Part shown: positions 1-6,074 of the stretch, piece by piece
How positions within the stretch are numbered: the stretch's first letter is position 1
Layout of the letters: every line of letters starts with the position of its first letter
Source: Treponema sp.
Lineage (GTDB): Bacteria > Spirochaetota > Spirochaetia > Treponematales > Breznakiellaceae
Length of the DNA: 7,565 nucleotides
Assembly (NCBI GenBank): GCA_031270205.1
Contig: JAISYA010000152.1
Coordinates: forward strand, 1-7,565
Reading direction: 5' to 3'
The notes under the pieces: model-generated
What the model saw: only the letters and a program-made list of their open reading frames with translations
Database searches by the model: none
Told to the model about the DNA's origin: nothing
Made by a program: the position numbers and the translations under genes

Positions 1-86
1 AGCCGTTGGCAAGTGCGCGCCGTCCGTGTTCAGGCATGGGCTTAGCGGAACGGACAGACGCCGTGTGTTGAACACCGCGCGGTTAA

Positions 87-114
87 TTCCCTGCTCCCTG
101 CTACCTGTTCCCTC
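87..114. repeat. Degenerate 7-base tandem repeat
   Basis: Four consecutive 7-base units read on the plus strand as TTCCCTG, CTCCCTG, CTACCTG and TTCCCTC, consensus YTMCCTG. The last unit touches the stop codon of the lipoprotein gene (TGA on the minus strand, 113-115). A related block lies on the other side of the same gene at 1454-1474. The rest of 1-112 shows no gene. It contains only a weak inverted repeat (GTGTT-G-AACAC, about 66-76) that is too short to call a terminator. Heptad repeats of this kind are known between genes in several bacterial groups. What they do here is unknown. Confidence 0.6.
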
Positions 115-1399
115 ACGCGACGCTCCCCGGATGGAGGAAGCGGATGATGCGGGCGCTGTGTCCCGCCTTACCCGCCGCATAAGCAGTAGTCCCCGGCGCC
201 CAGGGCTTGCCGCCCGCTACCGCCACGGAACCGCCCGTCAGGGTTTGCCCGGCCCGGTACCGCAATCCTCCCGCGCCACCGAAGGCCAGGGGCAGTATAT
301 TCCCGGTAATGGGGAAGGTGATGGAAACCTCGGCCTGCTGGAGGACGAGGTCCTCCACCACCGATAATACCGTACCCTCGTCATGTGCAACCGTAAGCCC
401 GCCGGGGAAGACATAGCCCGGCGCGGGGGTTAGCGTTACCTTCGCCTTATACACCGTGGTCATCTTGAAAAACCCGGTCGTCATCGGTACGTTCGGTACG
501 CCGAGCGTCTCCCATTCGACGGTCCCGTAGCATTTCCCGGTATAGAAATTGATTATCGGCTCGCCCCCTGTCATCGGCTTGGGGATGTACGCGCTCAGAT
601 CGATGGAGGAGATAACCACGCCGGACCCGGTCTGCGGAAAGGTGATGCATACCACGTTAGGGTTCGCCGTGTAGGTGATCGTCCCCCCCCCGTGGCTAAA
701 GGACCCTACGCCGGTAAAGGTCCGGCCGCTGGCCGGCTGCATCGTTACCGTCGCCGTGTACACCTTGTTGGGCTGGAAGACGCCGCTGTGCGGGTTCCCG
801 CCTACGGACCAGCTCACGCCCCCGGTATACTGCGGCCCGGCCAGGGAGCTTGCCGGAATCCCGCCCGTTTCCGGCGCGGGAACATAGCTGGTCAGGACCA
901 GGTCGTCTACCGGCAGCGCGTTTTCCGCCGCCCCGAAGACGATGGTTACCACCATCCCCAAATCCGTACCCGCCGCGTTGCTTACGACCACCCCCGGCGC
1001 ACCCTGGTGGGCAAAGGAGTTCTCCGGCACGCCGCTAAAGGTCCAGCCCGTCGCGGCGGCCAGGGTCACCACCGCCGTGTACGCCGTGCCGGTTACAAAG
1101 GAGCCGTTGTGCGCCCCGCCGCCGGAGACGGACCAGTCCACCCTTCCCTCATACTGGGGACCGGCAAAGGACCGCACCGGCGTCTCGCTGCCGTAGGGCG
1201 CGGGCACGTTGTAGGTCAGGGCCAGGTCATTGACCTTCTGCAGCGCGGCGTTCTGGGACGTCTGGGACGCCGCGGCGCTCAGGCTTTGGCCGCCATCGTC
1301 CTCGTACCAGTCTTTGGCAAGGGGGTTTTCGCAGGCGGTAAAGACCAGTACCATAAAACAGATACCAAGGATCAGGTAACGGGCGACCGCTTTGTTCAT
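113..1399 (-). CDS. Putative secreted lipoprotein with three tandem ~100-residue repeats
   Basis: 428 residues. The N-terminus (MNKAVARYLI, then a hydrophobic stretch to about residue 20) is a lipoprotein signal peptide ending in FTAC, with Cys23 as the expected lipidated residue. Phe at -3 fits the relaxed spirochaetal lipobox. A low-complexity linker (24-55) leads into three repeats at about 56-157, 164-256 and 263-365. They share an opening like YVPAP..GG.P, then GPQY.G.V.WS, a Y.A.VTL.PA.G.TF.G core and a closing V.ITFP.TG strand, suggesting beta-sandwich (Ig-like) domains. The Gly/Ala-rich tail (366-428) matches nothing I know. The start is supported by AAGGAGAGG (1413-1405 on the minus strand) six bases before the ATG. 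The gene stands alone, divergent from cysK. It is probably anchored in the outer or inner membrane and may be a surface or adhesion protein, but this is inferred from architecture only. Confidence 0.82.
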   Translation of the reverse strand: MNKAVARYLILGICFMVLVFTACENPLAKDWYEDDGGQSLSAAASQTSQNAALQKVNDLALTYNVPAPYGSETPVRSFAGPQYEGRVDWSVSGGGAHNGSFVTGTAYTAVVTLAAATGWTFSGVPENSFAHQGAPGVVVSNAAGTDLGMVVTIVFGAAENALPVDDLVLTSYVPAPETGGIPASSLAGPQYTGGVSWSVGGNPHSGVFQPNKVYTATVTMQPASGRTFTGVGSFSHGGGTITYTANPNVVCITFPQTGSGVVISSIDLSAYIPKPMTGGEPIINFYTGKCYGTVEWETLGVPNVPMTTGFFKMTTVYKAKVTLTPAPGYVFPGGLTVAHDEGTVLSVVEDLVLQQAEVSITFPITGNILPLAFGGAGGLRYRAGQTLTGGSVAVAGGKPWAPGTTAYAAGKAGHSARIIRFLHPGSVA

Positions 1400-1453
1400 T
1401 TTTTCCTCTCCTTATAGGTAACAAGTTACGTTGTTTACCATTTTATATCGCTC

Positions 1454-1474
1454 TTGCCTGCTCCCTGTTCCGGG
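1454..1474. repeat. Second heptad-repeat block, in the lipoprotein leader
   Basis: Two full 7-base units, TTGCCTG and CTCCCTG, and a partial third (TTCC), in the same register and orientation as the block at 87-114. It lies in the presumed untranslated leader of the lipoprotein mRNA, about 55 bases before its start codon, so the lipoprotein gene is flanked by two remnants of the same repeat. Confidence 0.5.
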
Positions 1475-1558
1475 ATACGCTATATATAGTACAATAACGG
1501 CGCTAAAAAGGGGCAAAAAGCGCTTTCGTTTAGTGATGCAGGCATATTCATGTGAATT

Positions 1559-1587
1559 AATATAGTACGGATATGGTTTTTTGTCAA
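1559..1587 (-). promoter_or_regulatory. Sigma-70-type promoter for the lipoprotein gene
   Basis: On the minus strand TTGACA (1587-1582) is followed after exactly 17 bases by TATATT (1564-1559), a near-consensus promoter reading toward the lipoprotein gene. Transcription would start near 1552, giving a leader of about 150 bases. An inverted repeat ATTCA-TG-TGAAT (1546-1557) sits on the predicted start point and could be an operator. The 9-mer GTACTATAT that covers part of the -10 recurs on the same strand at 1492-1484. The leader also holds a perfect palindrome AAAGCGCTTT (1517-1526) and the inverted repeat GTAAC-AA-GTTAC (1418-1429) just upstream of the ribosome binding site. No known riboswitch was recognised. 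Confidence 0.65.
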
Positions 1588-1650
1588 GGTAAACGCCAGG
1601 ACGTGCCGCGCTTGTGGATTTTTTTGCAATCCTTCAGGCAACGCGCTCAC

Positions 1651-1679
1651 TTGACATTTTTTTGTTTTTACTGTATAAT
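1651..1679 (+). promoter_or_regulatory. Consensus sigma-70 promoter for cysK
   Basis: TTGACA (1651-1656), a 17-base T-rich spacer, then TATAAT (1674-1679): a perfect match to the housekeeping consensus in both boxes and spacing. Transcription should start near 1686, leaving a leader of only about 32 bases. That is too short for a T-box or an S-box riboswitch, so no attenuation control of cysK is visible. The unusually strong promoter suggests high, largely constitutive expression. Confidence 0.85.
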
Positions 1680-1698
1680 ACCTACATAAATACTAGGA

Positions 1699-1717
1699 AA
1701 ATTCCAAGGAGGAATTT
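1699..1717 (+). promoter_or_regulatory. RBS enclosed in a perfect 7-bp hairpin before cysK
   Basis: AAATTCC (1699-1705), loop AAGGA (1706-1710), GGAATTT (1711-1717) forms a perfect 7-bp stem that ends on the base before the ATG. The Shine-Dalgarno sequence AAGGAGG (1706-1712) is split, with AAGGA in the loop and GG in the stem. The spacing of five bases to ATG 1718 fixes the cysK start. The AT-rich stem should be weak, so the loop may simply present the ribosome binding site. A temperature- or factor-dependent role is possible but only an inference. Confidence 0.55.
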
Positions 1718-2641
1718 ATGGCAAGAGTGGAAAAAATCACAGACCTTATCGGGAACACCCCGCTGGTCAAAATCAACAAAATCAACGAGGGGGGCGCTAC
1801 GGTGTATATCAAACTGGAGAGTTTTAACCCCCTCCACAGCGTCAAAGATCGTATAGCCCTGGCAATGATCGAGGCCGCCGAAAAAGACGGCAAGCTGAAA
1901 AAGGGAACGGTTATCATCGAACCCACCAGCGGCAATACCGGCATCGGCCTGGCTTTTGTGGCGGCGGTCAAGGGCTACCGCATAATCCTCACCATGCCGG
2001 AAACCATGAGCGTAGAGCGCCGGAAACTCCTCAAAGCCCTGGGCGCGGAACTGGAGCTGACCGAAGGGGCCAAAGGCATGAAAGGCGCCATTGCCAGAGC
2101 GGAAGAACTGGCGGCTTCAATCCCCAATTCCTTTATCCCCCAGCAGTTCAACAATTCCGCCAATCCCGCGGTACACGAAAAAACTACCGGACCCGAAATC
2201 TGGAACGATACCGACGGAAAGATCGATATCCTTATCGGCGGCGTCGGTACCGGCGGCACGATCACCGGCGCGGGTAAATTCCTCAAGTCGAAAAAGCCCT
2301 CGGTCAAGGTAATTGCCGTGGAACCCTCGGCTTCGCCGGTACTTTCAGGCGGCCAGGCCGGTCCCCACAAGATACAGGGCATTGGCGCGGGATTCCAGCC
2401 CCAGGTCTACGACCCCGCGATAACGGACGAAATCTACCAGACCGATGAAATCAAAGCGGGAAACGCCGCCCGCCGCCTCGCGAAAGAAGAGGGCATCCTG
2501 GCGGGTATTTCTTCCGGCTCCGCCCTTGAAGCGGCGCTGACCGTCTCCAAACGCCCTGAAAACAAGGGCAAGACCATTGTGGCGGTTCTCCCCGACACCG
2601 GCGAGCGCTACCTTTCCACATGGCTATGGGAGATCGACTAG
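1718..2641 (+). CDS. cysK: Cysteine synthase (O-acetylserine sulfhydrylase)
   Basis: A 307-residue pyridoxal-phosphate enzyme of fold type II that joins O-acetylserine and sulfide to give cysteine and acetate in the cytoplasm, the last step of cysteine synthesis. In order: IGNTPLV (11-17); the cofactor lysine Lys43 in NPLHSVKDR (37-45); the substrate loop TSGNTG (70-75); the phosphate-binding GVGTGGT (175-181); SSGSA (265-269), whose serine contacts the PLP ring nitrogen in the family; and PDTGERYLST near the C-terminus. Length is normal and the frame is intact. NPLHSVKDR replaces the commoner NPGGSVKDR form, and the tail after YLST is short (WLWEID). No cysE (serine acetyltransferase) lies in the window, and the gene seems to be a single-gene transcript. 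A cystathionine beta-synthase-like or O-phosphoserine-using relative is possible but less likely. Confidence 0.95.
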   Translation: MARVEKITDLIGNTPLVKINKINEGGATVYIKLESFNPLHSVKDRIALAMIEAAEKDGKLKKGTVIIEPTSGNTGIGLAFVAAVKGYRIILTMPETMSVERRKLLKALGAELELTEGAKGMKGAIARAEELAASIPNSFIPQQFNNSANPAVHEKTTGPEIWNDTDGKIDILIGGVGTGGTITGAGKFLKSKKPSVKVIAVEPSASPVLSGGQAGPHKIQGIGAGFQPQVYDPAITDEIYQTDEIKAGNAARRLAKEEGILAGISSGSALEAALTVSKRPENKGKTIVAVLPDTGERYLSTWLWEID

Positions 2642-2711
2642 GCGGAAAACCAGGAAAGGGCACACACAAAACTTCTGTAGCGTGCGCCCGGCAGGATACG
2701 GGATGTTTTTC

Positions 2712-2757
2712 AGCGGCAGTTCCAAAACGCCGGTTTTGGAACTGCCGCTCTATTTTG
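2712..2757 (+). terminator. Strong hairpin after cysK, member of a dispersed palindrome family
   Basis: A perfect 17-bp stem (2712-2728 with 2733-2749) closed by the tetraloop GCCG and followed by CTATTTTGT. It fits a Rho-independent terminator for cysK, although the T run is interrupted and the hairpin lies 70 bases past the stop codon. A weaker hairpin (GGGCACAC with GTGCGCCC, 2658-2689) lies between. The right arm contains TTTGGAACTGCC (2735-2746) and the left arm its exact complement GGCAGTTCCAAA (2715-2726). The same 12-base motif with one variable base occurs at 4701-4712 and 6095-6106, so this is also a repeat element. Confidence 0.75.
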
Positions 2758-2769
2758 TACATTGTAGCA

Positions 2770-2798
2770 TTGTATTAAACCGGACTTTCGTATATATT
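2770..2798 (+). promoter_or_regulatory. Possible promoter for the short-chain dehydrogenase gene
   Basis: TTGTAT (2770-2775), a 17-base spacer and TATATT (2793-2798), placing the transcript start near 2805, only about 17 bases before the start codon. The -35 matches the consensus at only three of six positions, so this is moderate support. The hairpin just upstream makes a separate promoter for this gene likely. Confidence 0.45.
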
Positions 2799-2808
2799 TA
2801 AGTACCCT

Positions 2809-2814
2809 AAGGAG
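2809..2814 (+). promoter_or_regulatory. RBS that selects the downstream ATG of the dehydrogenase
   Basis: AAGGAG (2809-2814) is one base from the first ATG (2816) but seven bases from the in-frame ATG at 2822. The normal spacing therefore favours 2822, and the protein begins MSIFDLKGK, as is usual in this family. Confidence 0.75.
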
Positions 2815-2821
2815 AATGTAT

Positions 2822-3586
2822 ATGAGCATATTTGATCTAAAAGGCAAAGTAGCGCTGGTAACCGGCGCTTCATCAGGATTGGGCGTTCAGTTCGCGAAGG
2901 CCCTGGCCGGACAGGGAGCGGATTTGGCCATAATAGCCAGAAGGCTGGAAAAACTTGAGGAAGTCAAAAAAACCATCGAAGGCATGGGCGTGCGCTGTTT
3001 CGCGCTCAAATGTGACGTGCTGAAAAACGATGAGATCAGGGCCGCTGTGGACAAAATCAGGGAACACTACGGGCGGATTGACATTCTGGTGAACAACGCG
3101 GGTACGGCCCGCTCAAACCCCGCCGAATCCCAGTCTGACGAGGATTGGAACGCCGTCATCAATACCAACCTGAACAGCGTGTATTTTGTCGCGCGGGAGG
3201 TCGGCAAGGTGATGATTGCGCAAAATTACGGCAAGATCATCAATCTGGGTTCAATACACAGCAGCGCGGCTATGGCCACCAGCCCCCTCAACGCTTATTG
3301 TACCTCGAAAGGCGGCGTCCTGATGCTTACAAAGGCGCTGGCGGCCGAATGGGCAAAGTACAACATCACCGTGAACGCCATCGGCCCGGCGTATTTCCCC
3401 TCCGAAATGACCGACGCCGTCCTGAGCAACCCGCATTTTGAAAAAATCGTCAAAACCTATTGCCCCATGGGCCGCACGGGTAAAACGGGAGAACTGGACG
3501 GCGCTATTATCTATTTCGCTTCCGACGCCTCCAGCTATACCACCGGCCAGTTACTCTCCATCGACGGCGGCTGGACGGCGATTTAG
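2822..3586 (+). CDS. Short-chain dehydrogenase/reductase, gluconate 5-dehydrogenase-like
   Basis: A 254-residue classical SDR oxidoreductase, soluble, NAD(P)H-dependent. Numbered from the ATG at 2822: the dinucleotide-binding TGASSGLG (14-21), CDV (64-66), NNAG (91-94), Asn116, Ser144 in INLGS, Tyr159 and Lys163 in YCTSK, and a C-terminal GQLLSIDGGWTAI. ARR at the end of the second strand (39-41) suggests, without proving, a preference for NADP. The opening (FDLKGKVALVTGASSGLG) and the INLGS catalytic strand resemble gluconate 5-dehydrogenase and related sugar-acid or polyol dehydrogenases, but the substrate cannot be read from sequence. The Ser-to-Tyr stretch is two residues longer than the usual 13. 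An alternative start at 2816 would add MY. The gene is monocistronic between two hairpins, so its neighbours give no hint of the substrate. Sure of the family, unsure of the substrate. Confidence 0.9.
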   Translation: MSIFDLKGKVALVTGASSGLGVQFAKALAGQGADLAIIARRLEKLEEVKKTIEGMGVRCFALKCDVLKNDEIRAAVDKIREHYGRIDILVNNAGTARSNPAESQSDEDWNAVINTNLNSVYFVAREVGKVMIAQNYGKIINLGSIHSSAAMATSPLNAYCTSKGGVLMLTKALAAEWAKYNITVNAIGPAYFPSEMTDAVLSNPHFEKIVKTYCPMGRTGKTGELDGAIIYFASDASSYTTGQLLSIDGGWTAI

Positions 3587-3590
3587 GCCG

Positions 3591-3641
3591 CCTGCAAGCG
3601 GAGGCATACCTCTTCTATAAGAACGCCTCCGAACTTACAGG
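3591..3641. terminator. Possible bidirectional terminator between convergent genes
   Basis: CGGAGGC (3599-3605) pairs with GCCTCCG (3625-3631). The stem extends outward through AAG/CTT, across an AA bulge, and then CCTG/CAGG (3591-3594 with 3638-3641), about 14 bp in all with one bulge and one mismatch. The loop contains a small TTCT-ATA-AGAA inverted repeat. It sits between the dehydrogenase stop (3586) and the stop of the leftward MoeA-like gene (3635-3637), whose last codons lie in the right arm. There is no T run on either side, so termination may be weak or factor-assisted. Confidence 0.5.
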
Positions 3642-4660
3642 CTTTTGCCAAAGGGACAGACGGGGTAACGGCACTCGGGACAGGAAAGACACAGACCGCC
3701 GGCGCCCATGCGGCTAAAGTCCCGGCGCGCAAGCCGCTGGCCCGCGGCTATACGCGGCAGGATAAGGTCGAATACCGTGGCCCTGGCGAACATAGCGCAG
3801 CCGGGAATTCCCATAACGGGAATACCGTCGTCAAAATACGCAAGCAAAAACATAGCGCCGGGAATTACCGGAGTTCCGTAGGTAACAATCCGGGCGCCGC
3901 TGTGCCTGATTGCGCCGGGGGTGTTGTCGTCGGGGTCAACGCTCATGCCGCCGGAGCAGAGGATCATATCCGGCTTTTCCCGGCGGGCCGCGGCAATAGC
4001 TCCGGCTACCACGTCCGCGCCGTCGGCAACGACGGTCTGCCTCATCACCGTGATGCCGAAAGCGGCAAGTTTTTCTCTTAAAACCGGGCCGAAGGTATCG
4101 GCAACAAGCCCCTTTGCCACTTCAGTGCCGGTGGTAATGATCGCCGCGCTTTTCAGGCGGTAGGGCAGTATGTTCATAAGCGGCGCTTCCCCGGCAATGG
4201 CTTTGGCCCGGCGCAGTTTTTCTTCCGGTATCACCAGCGGGATCGCCTTCATAGCGGCAAGTTTGTCGCCGGCCTTAACCGCGCCGTGGTTATGCCGCGC
4301 GGCAATGATGATATCCCCGATCCCGTTCAGGCGGTTTAGAATACCCGCGTCATATTGAAAAAGGCCGTCTTGCTGCGCGATGAATTCTATTTTGCCCTCT
4401 CGTGGCCCGTTCCGCCCAATTCCCGCGCCCCGGCAGATGGCGGCCAGGACCTCGGCCGCGTCGTCTTCGTGCAGCGCGCCTTCGGGTTTTTCCCAGATGT
4501 AGATCTGTTCCTTGCCCATTGAGCGCAGCATGGGAATGTCTTCTTTCCGTATTACATGACCTTTGCGGAACTGGACGCTTTTCGTTTTGCCTGTTACAAT
4601 GCGGGTCATATCGTGGCACAGTACGTGGCCGACCGCTTCCTCAACCTTGAGCAGTTTCAT
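3635..4660 (-). CDS. Stand-alone MoeA-like molybdopterin-binding protein with C-terminal Cys cluster
   Basis: 341 residues. The C-terminal half is a MoCF-biosynthesis (MoaB/Mog/MoeA-type) domain: TTGTEV (176-181), SGGMSVDPDDN (236-246) and PVMGIPG (281-287) correspond to the TGDEL, SGG.S and GLPG motifs that bind molybdopterin in MoeA. The first ~165 residues (KLLKVEEAVGHVL..D) are typical of the shorter MoeA-like family rather than true MoeA, which is about 60 residues longer. The tail carries Cys324, Cys327, Cys330 and Cys335 (C-x2-C-x2-C-x4-C, then PFGK), suggesting an iron-sulfur or zinc site. It may handle molybdopterin for a molybdo- or tungsto-enzyme such as formate dehydrogenase, but no such enzyme or other moa/moe gene is nearby. 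It is the last gene of the leftward block, 57 bases after the LarA-like gene. The ribosome binding site is weak, so translation may depend on the upstream gene. Confidence 0.88.
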   Translation of the reverse strand: MKLLKVEEAVGHVLCHDMTRIVTGKTKSVQFRKGHVIRKEDIPMLRSMGKEQIYIWEKPEGALHEDDAAEVLAAICRGAGIGRNGPREGKIEFIAQQDGLFQYDAGILNRLNGIGDIIIAARHNHGAVKAGDKLAAMKAIPLVIPEEKLRRAKAIAGEAPLMNILPYRLKSAAIITTGTEVAKGLVADTFGPVLREKLAAFGITVMRQTVVADGADVVAGAIAAARREKPDMILCSGGMSVDPDDNTPGAIRHSGARIVTYGTPVIPGAMFLLAYFDDGIPVMGIPGCAMFARATVFDLILPRIAAGQRLARRDFSRMGAGGLCLSCPECRYPVCPFGKSL

Positions 4661-4680
4661 ACATTCCGCCGCCGCGGTAC

Positions 4681-4712
4681 GGCGGTTCCGGCGCTGACGC
4701 TTTGGAACCGCC
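4681..4712. repeat. Intercistronic palindrome, TTTGGAACNGCC family
   Basis: GGCGGTTCC (4681-4689) pairs perfectly with GGAACCGCC (4704-4712) around a 14-base loop. The right side reads TTTGGAACCGCC (4701-4712), a one-base variant of the motif after cysK. The hairpin lies between the LarA-like stop and the MoeA-like start, where it could stabilise or partly terminate the message. There is no T run on the minus strand, so a processing or repeat role seems likelier than full termination. Confidence 0.6.
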
Positions 4713-4717
4713 CCGGC

Positions 4718-6052
4718 TTAATTTTTTAGGAAAGAATCCCGCAAGGCCCACAGGCCCAGCGCGGGATTCGGCACAAAGAAAAACCGCTCGCCGCCGGCGT
4801 CTTTGTTCCATCCGGTTTTGAGTGTATTGATGTCGTAGCGGTTCATCGCTTCATCGATGCCGCCCCATTCGTAGCCCACCGATTCAATTTCCGCGCGGCT
4901 GATTCCCGGACCGGGGCAGTAGCGGACAATAAAGCGGCCCTCGCTGGAGCCGTGGATAAGATGGGCCGCGGCGCTGAGGCTGTCCGCCAGCGCGGGGGAG
5001 GCATCCACTTTTTTACGGATCACTGCGGCGGGACGGTAGCCGTACGCGCGGATCAGGGCGTCGATGCCCCGGTCTTCGCCGAAGCGCTCCAGCCCCGGCG
5101 CGATAATCAACAGCTCGCCGCCGTCGGCCATGGCCATGCGGGTCCGGTAGACGGCCTTGTTTCCCAGCCAGGTGGTGCGGAACTCCTCAGGCTCAAGATA
5201 CACCACCGCCTTGCGCACCGGCTCGTCCAGGAGATCAACGTTGACCTGCCGGGCAAGGGCCGCGGCCTGTACAAAACACTCCCGGCCGAAACCGGCGTAG
5301 AGTCCCCGCAGGGCAAGAGAAGCCCGCGGCGCTCCGTCGGGGGTTCCGGCCCCGCCGCGGGCGCTTAACACCGTAAGGACGTACAGTACCGGCGGAAGCC
5401 GCCCGCCATAACGGCGCAGGCCCTCGTCGAACATAGCCCGCACCGGGGTTTCGGCCCTGCCCATCATGCGCTCCATGCCGAAGGCGGCCCCGGCGAAATG
5501 GCTCTTGTCAATGGCCTCTTTGCCGCCGGTTCCCACCAGGATATTCTTGGCGTGGTTTGCCATACCGATTACTTCGTGCGGTACCACCTGCCCAAGGGAA
5601 ACAATCAGATCAAAACCGCCGTCCCGCAGCAGCTTGTTTACCTGTACGGGCCAGTCGTAGCTAACCGCGCCTTCGGTGGTTTTTTCGATCCATTCTTTTT
5701 CAATGCGGCCCAGTTCCACCACGTCGTTCCGCCAGTCATGGACACGGAACAGGGAAGGAGGGGTATGGGGAAACATCCGCGCCAGTTCCGCGCCGCTCAG
5801 GGCCATGTGGGTTCCCAGGGCGGGCAGCGCCGTTACCCGGATACCGGCGGCGGAAAATTCCCGGCAGGCGACATCGGTAAAAAAACCGGCCCTGGAATGA
5901 AAGCGCGTTACGTCCGGGGGAATCAGCAGTACCGAAGCGATATTGCCCAGCGCCGGACGGAGGGCGGCCAGGGCTTCCGAAAAAAGAGAATCCGCTTCCG
6001 CATCGGACAAATCCAGGGAAGCGCCGCCGGTGCTTACATACGTCTTTTCCAT
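4718..6052 (-). CDS. LarA-type nickel-pincer protein (lactate racemase-like, DUF2088)
   Basis: 444 residues from ATG 6052. The N-terminal DUF2088 domain shows PPDVTRFHS (45-53), matching SDHTRP of lactate racemase LarA, and GTHMALSG (80-87), matching GFHRPS. Compared with Lactiplantibacillus LarA as I remember it, Asp47, Arg50, His82, His159, Lys169, His185 and Lys299 align with Asp72, Arg75, His108, His174, Lys184, His200 and Lys298. The His-10-Lys-16-His spacing is exact: cofactor-bearing lysine, nickel-ligand histidine and both catalytic histidines are kept. Gln295 is not. The protein therefore probably carries the nickel-pincer nucleotide and racemises or epimerises a 2-hydroxyacid in the cytoplasm. 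The substrate need not be lactate, as overall similarity is low. A TTG start at 6085 would add 11 residues but falls inside a palindrome. Neither start has a clear ribosome binding site. No larB, larC or larE is in the window. It lies 54 bases after the phosphofructokinase gene, probably on the same transcript. Confidence 0.85.
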   Translation of the reverse strand: MEKTYVSTGGASLDLSDAEADSLFSEALAALRPALGNIASVLLIPPDVTRFHSRAGFFTDVACREFSAAGIRVTALPALGTHMALSGAELARMFPHTPPSLFRVHDWRNDVVELGRIEKEWIEKTTEGAVSYDWPVQVNKLLRDGGFDLIVSLGQVVPHEVIGMANHAKNILVGTGGKEAIDKSHFAGAAFGMERMMGRAETPVRAMFDEGLRRYGGRLPPVLYVLTVLSARGGAGTPDGAPRASLALRGLYAGFGRECFVQAAALARQVNVDLLDEPVRKAVVYLEPEEFRTTWLGNKAVYRTRMAMADGGELLIIAPGLERFGEDRGIDALIRAYGYRPAAVIRKKVDASPALADSLSAAAHLIHGSSEGRFIVRYCPGPGISRAEIESVGYEWGGIDEAMNRYDINTLKTGWNKDAGGERFFFVPNPALGLWALRDSFLKN

Positions 6053-6074
6053 ACGATTGCATTCGCTTGCGTAA

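Noticed and set aside
692..1417. 241-codon open frame on the plus strand opposite the lipoprotein
   Set aside because: Arg/Gly-rich translation with no motif. The opposite strand has a signal peptide, ribosome binding site, promoter and internal repeats.
1414..1560. Riboswitch in the lipoprotein leader
   Set aside because: The leader has several short inverted repeats but no arrangement that I recognise as a known riboswitch class and no terminator-like stem with a T run before the gene.
2687..2710. CCCG/CGGG mini-hairpin followed by TTTTT after cysK
   Set aside because: A 4-bp stem is too short for an intrinsic terminator. The 17-bp hairpin just downstream is far more convincing.
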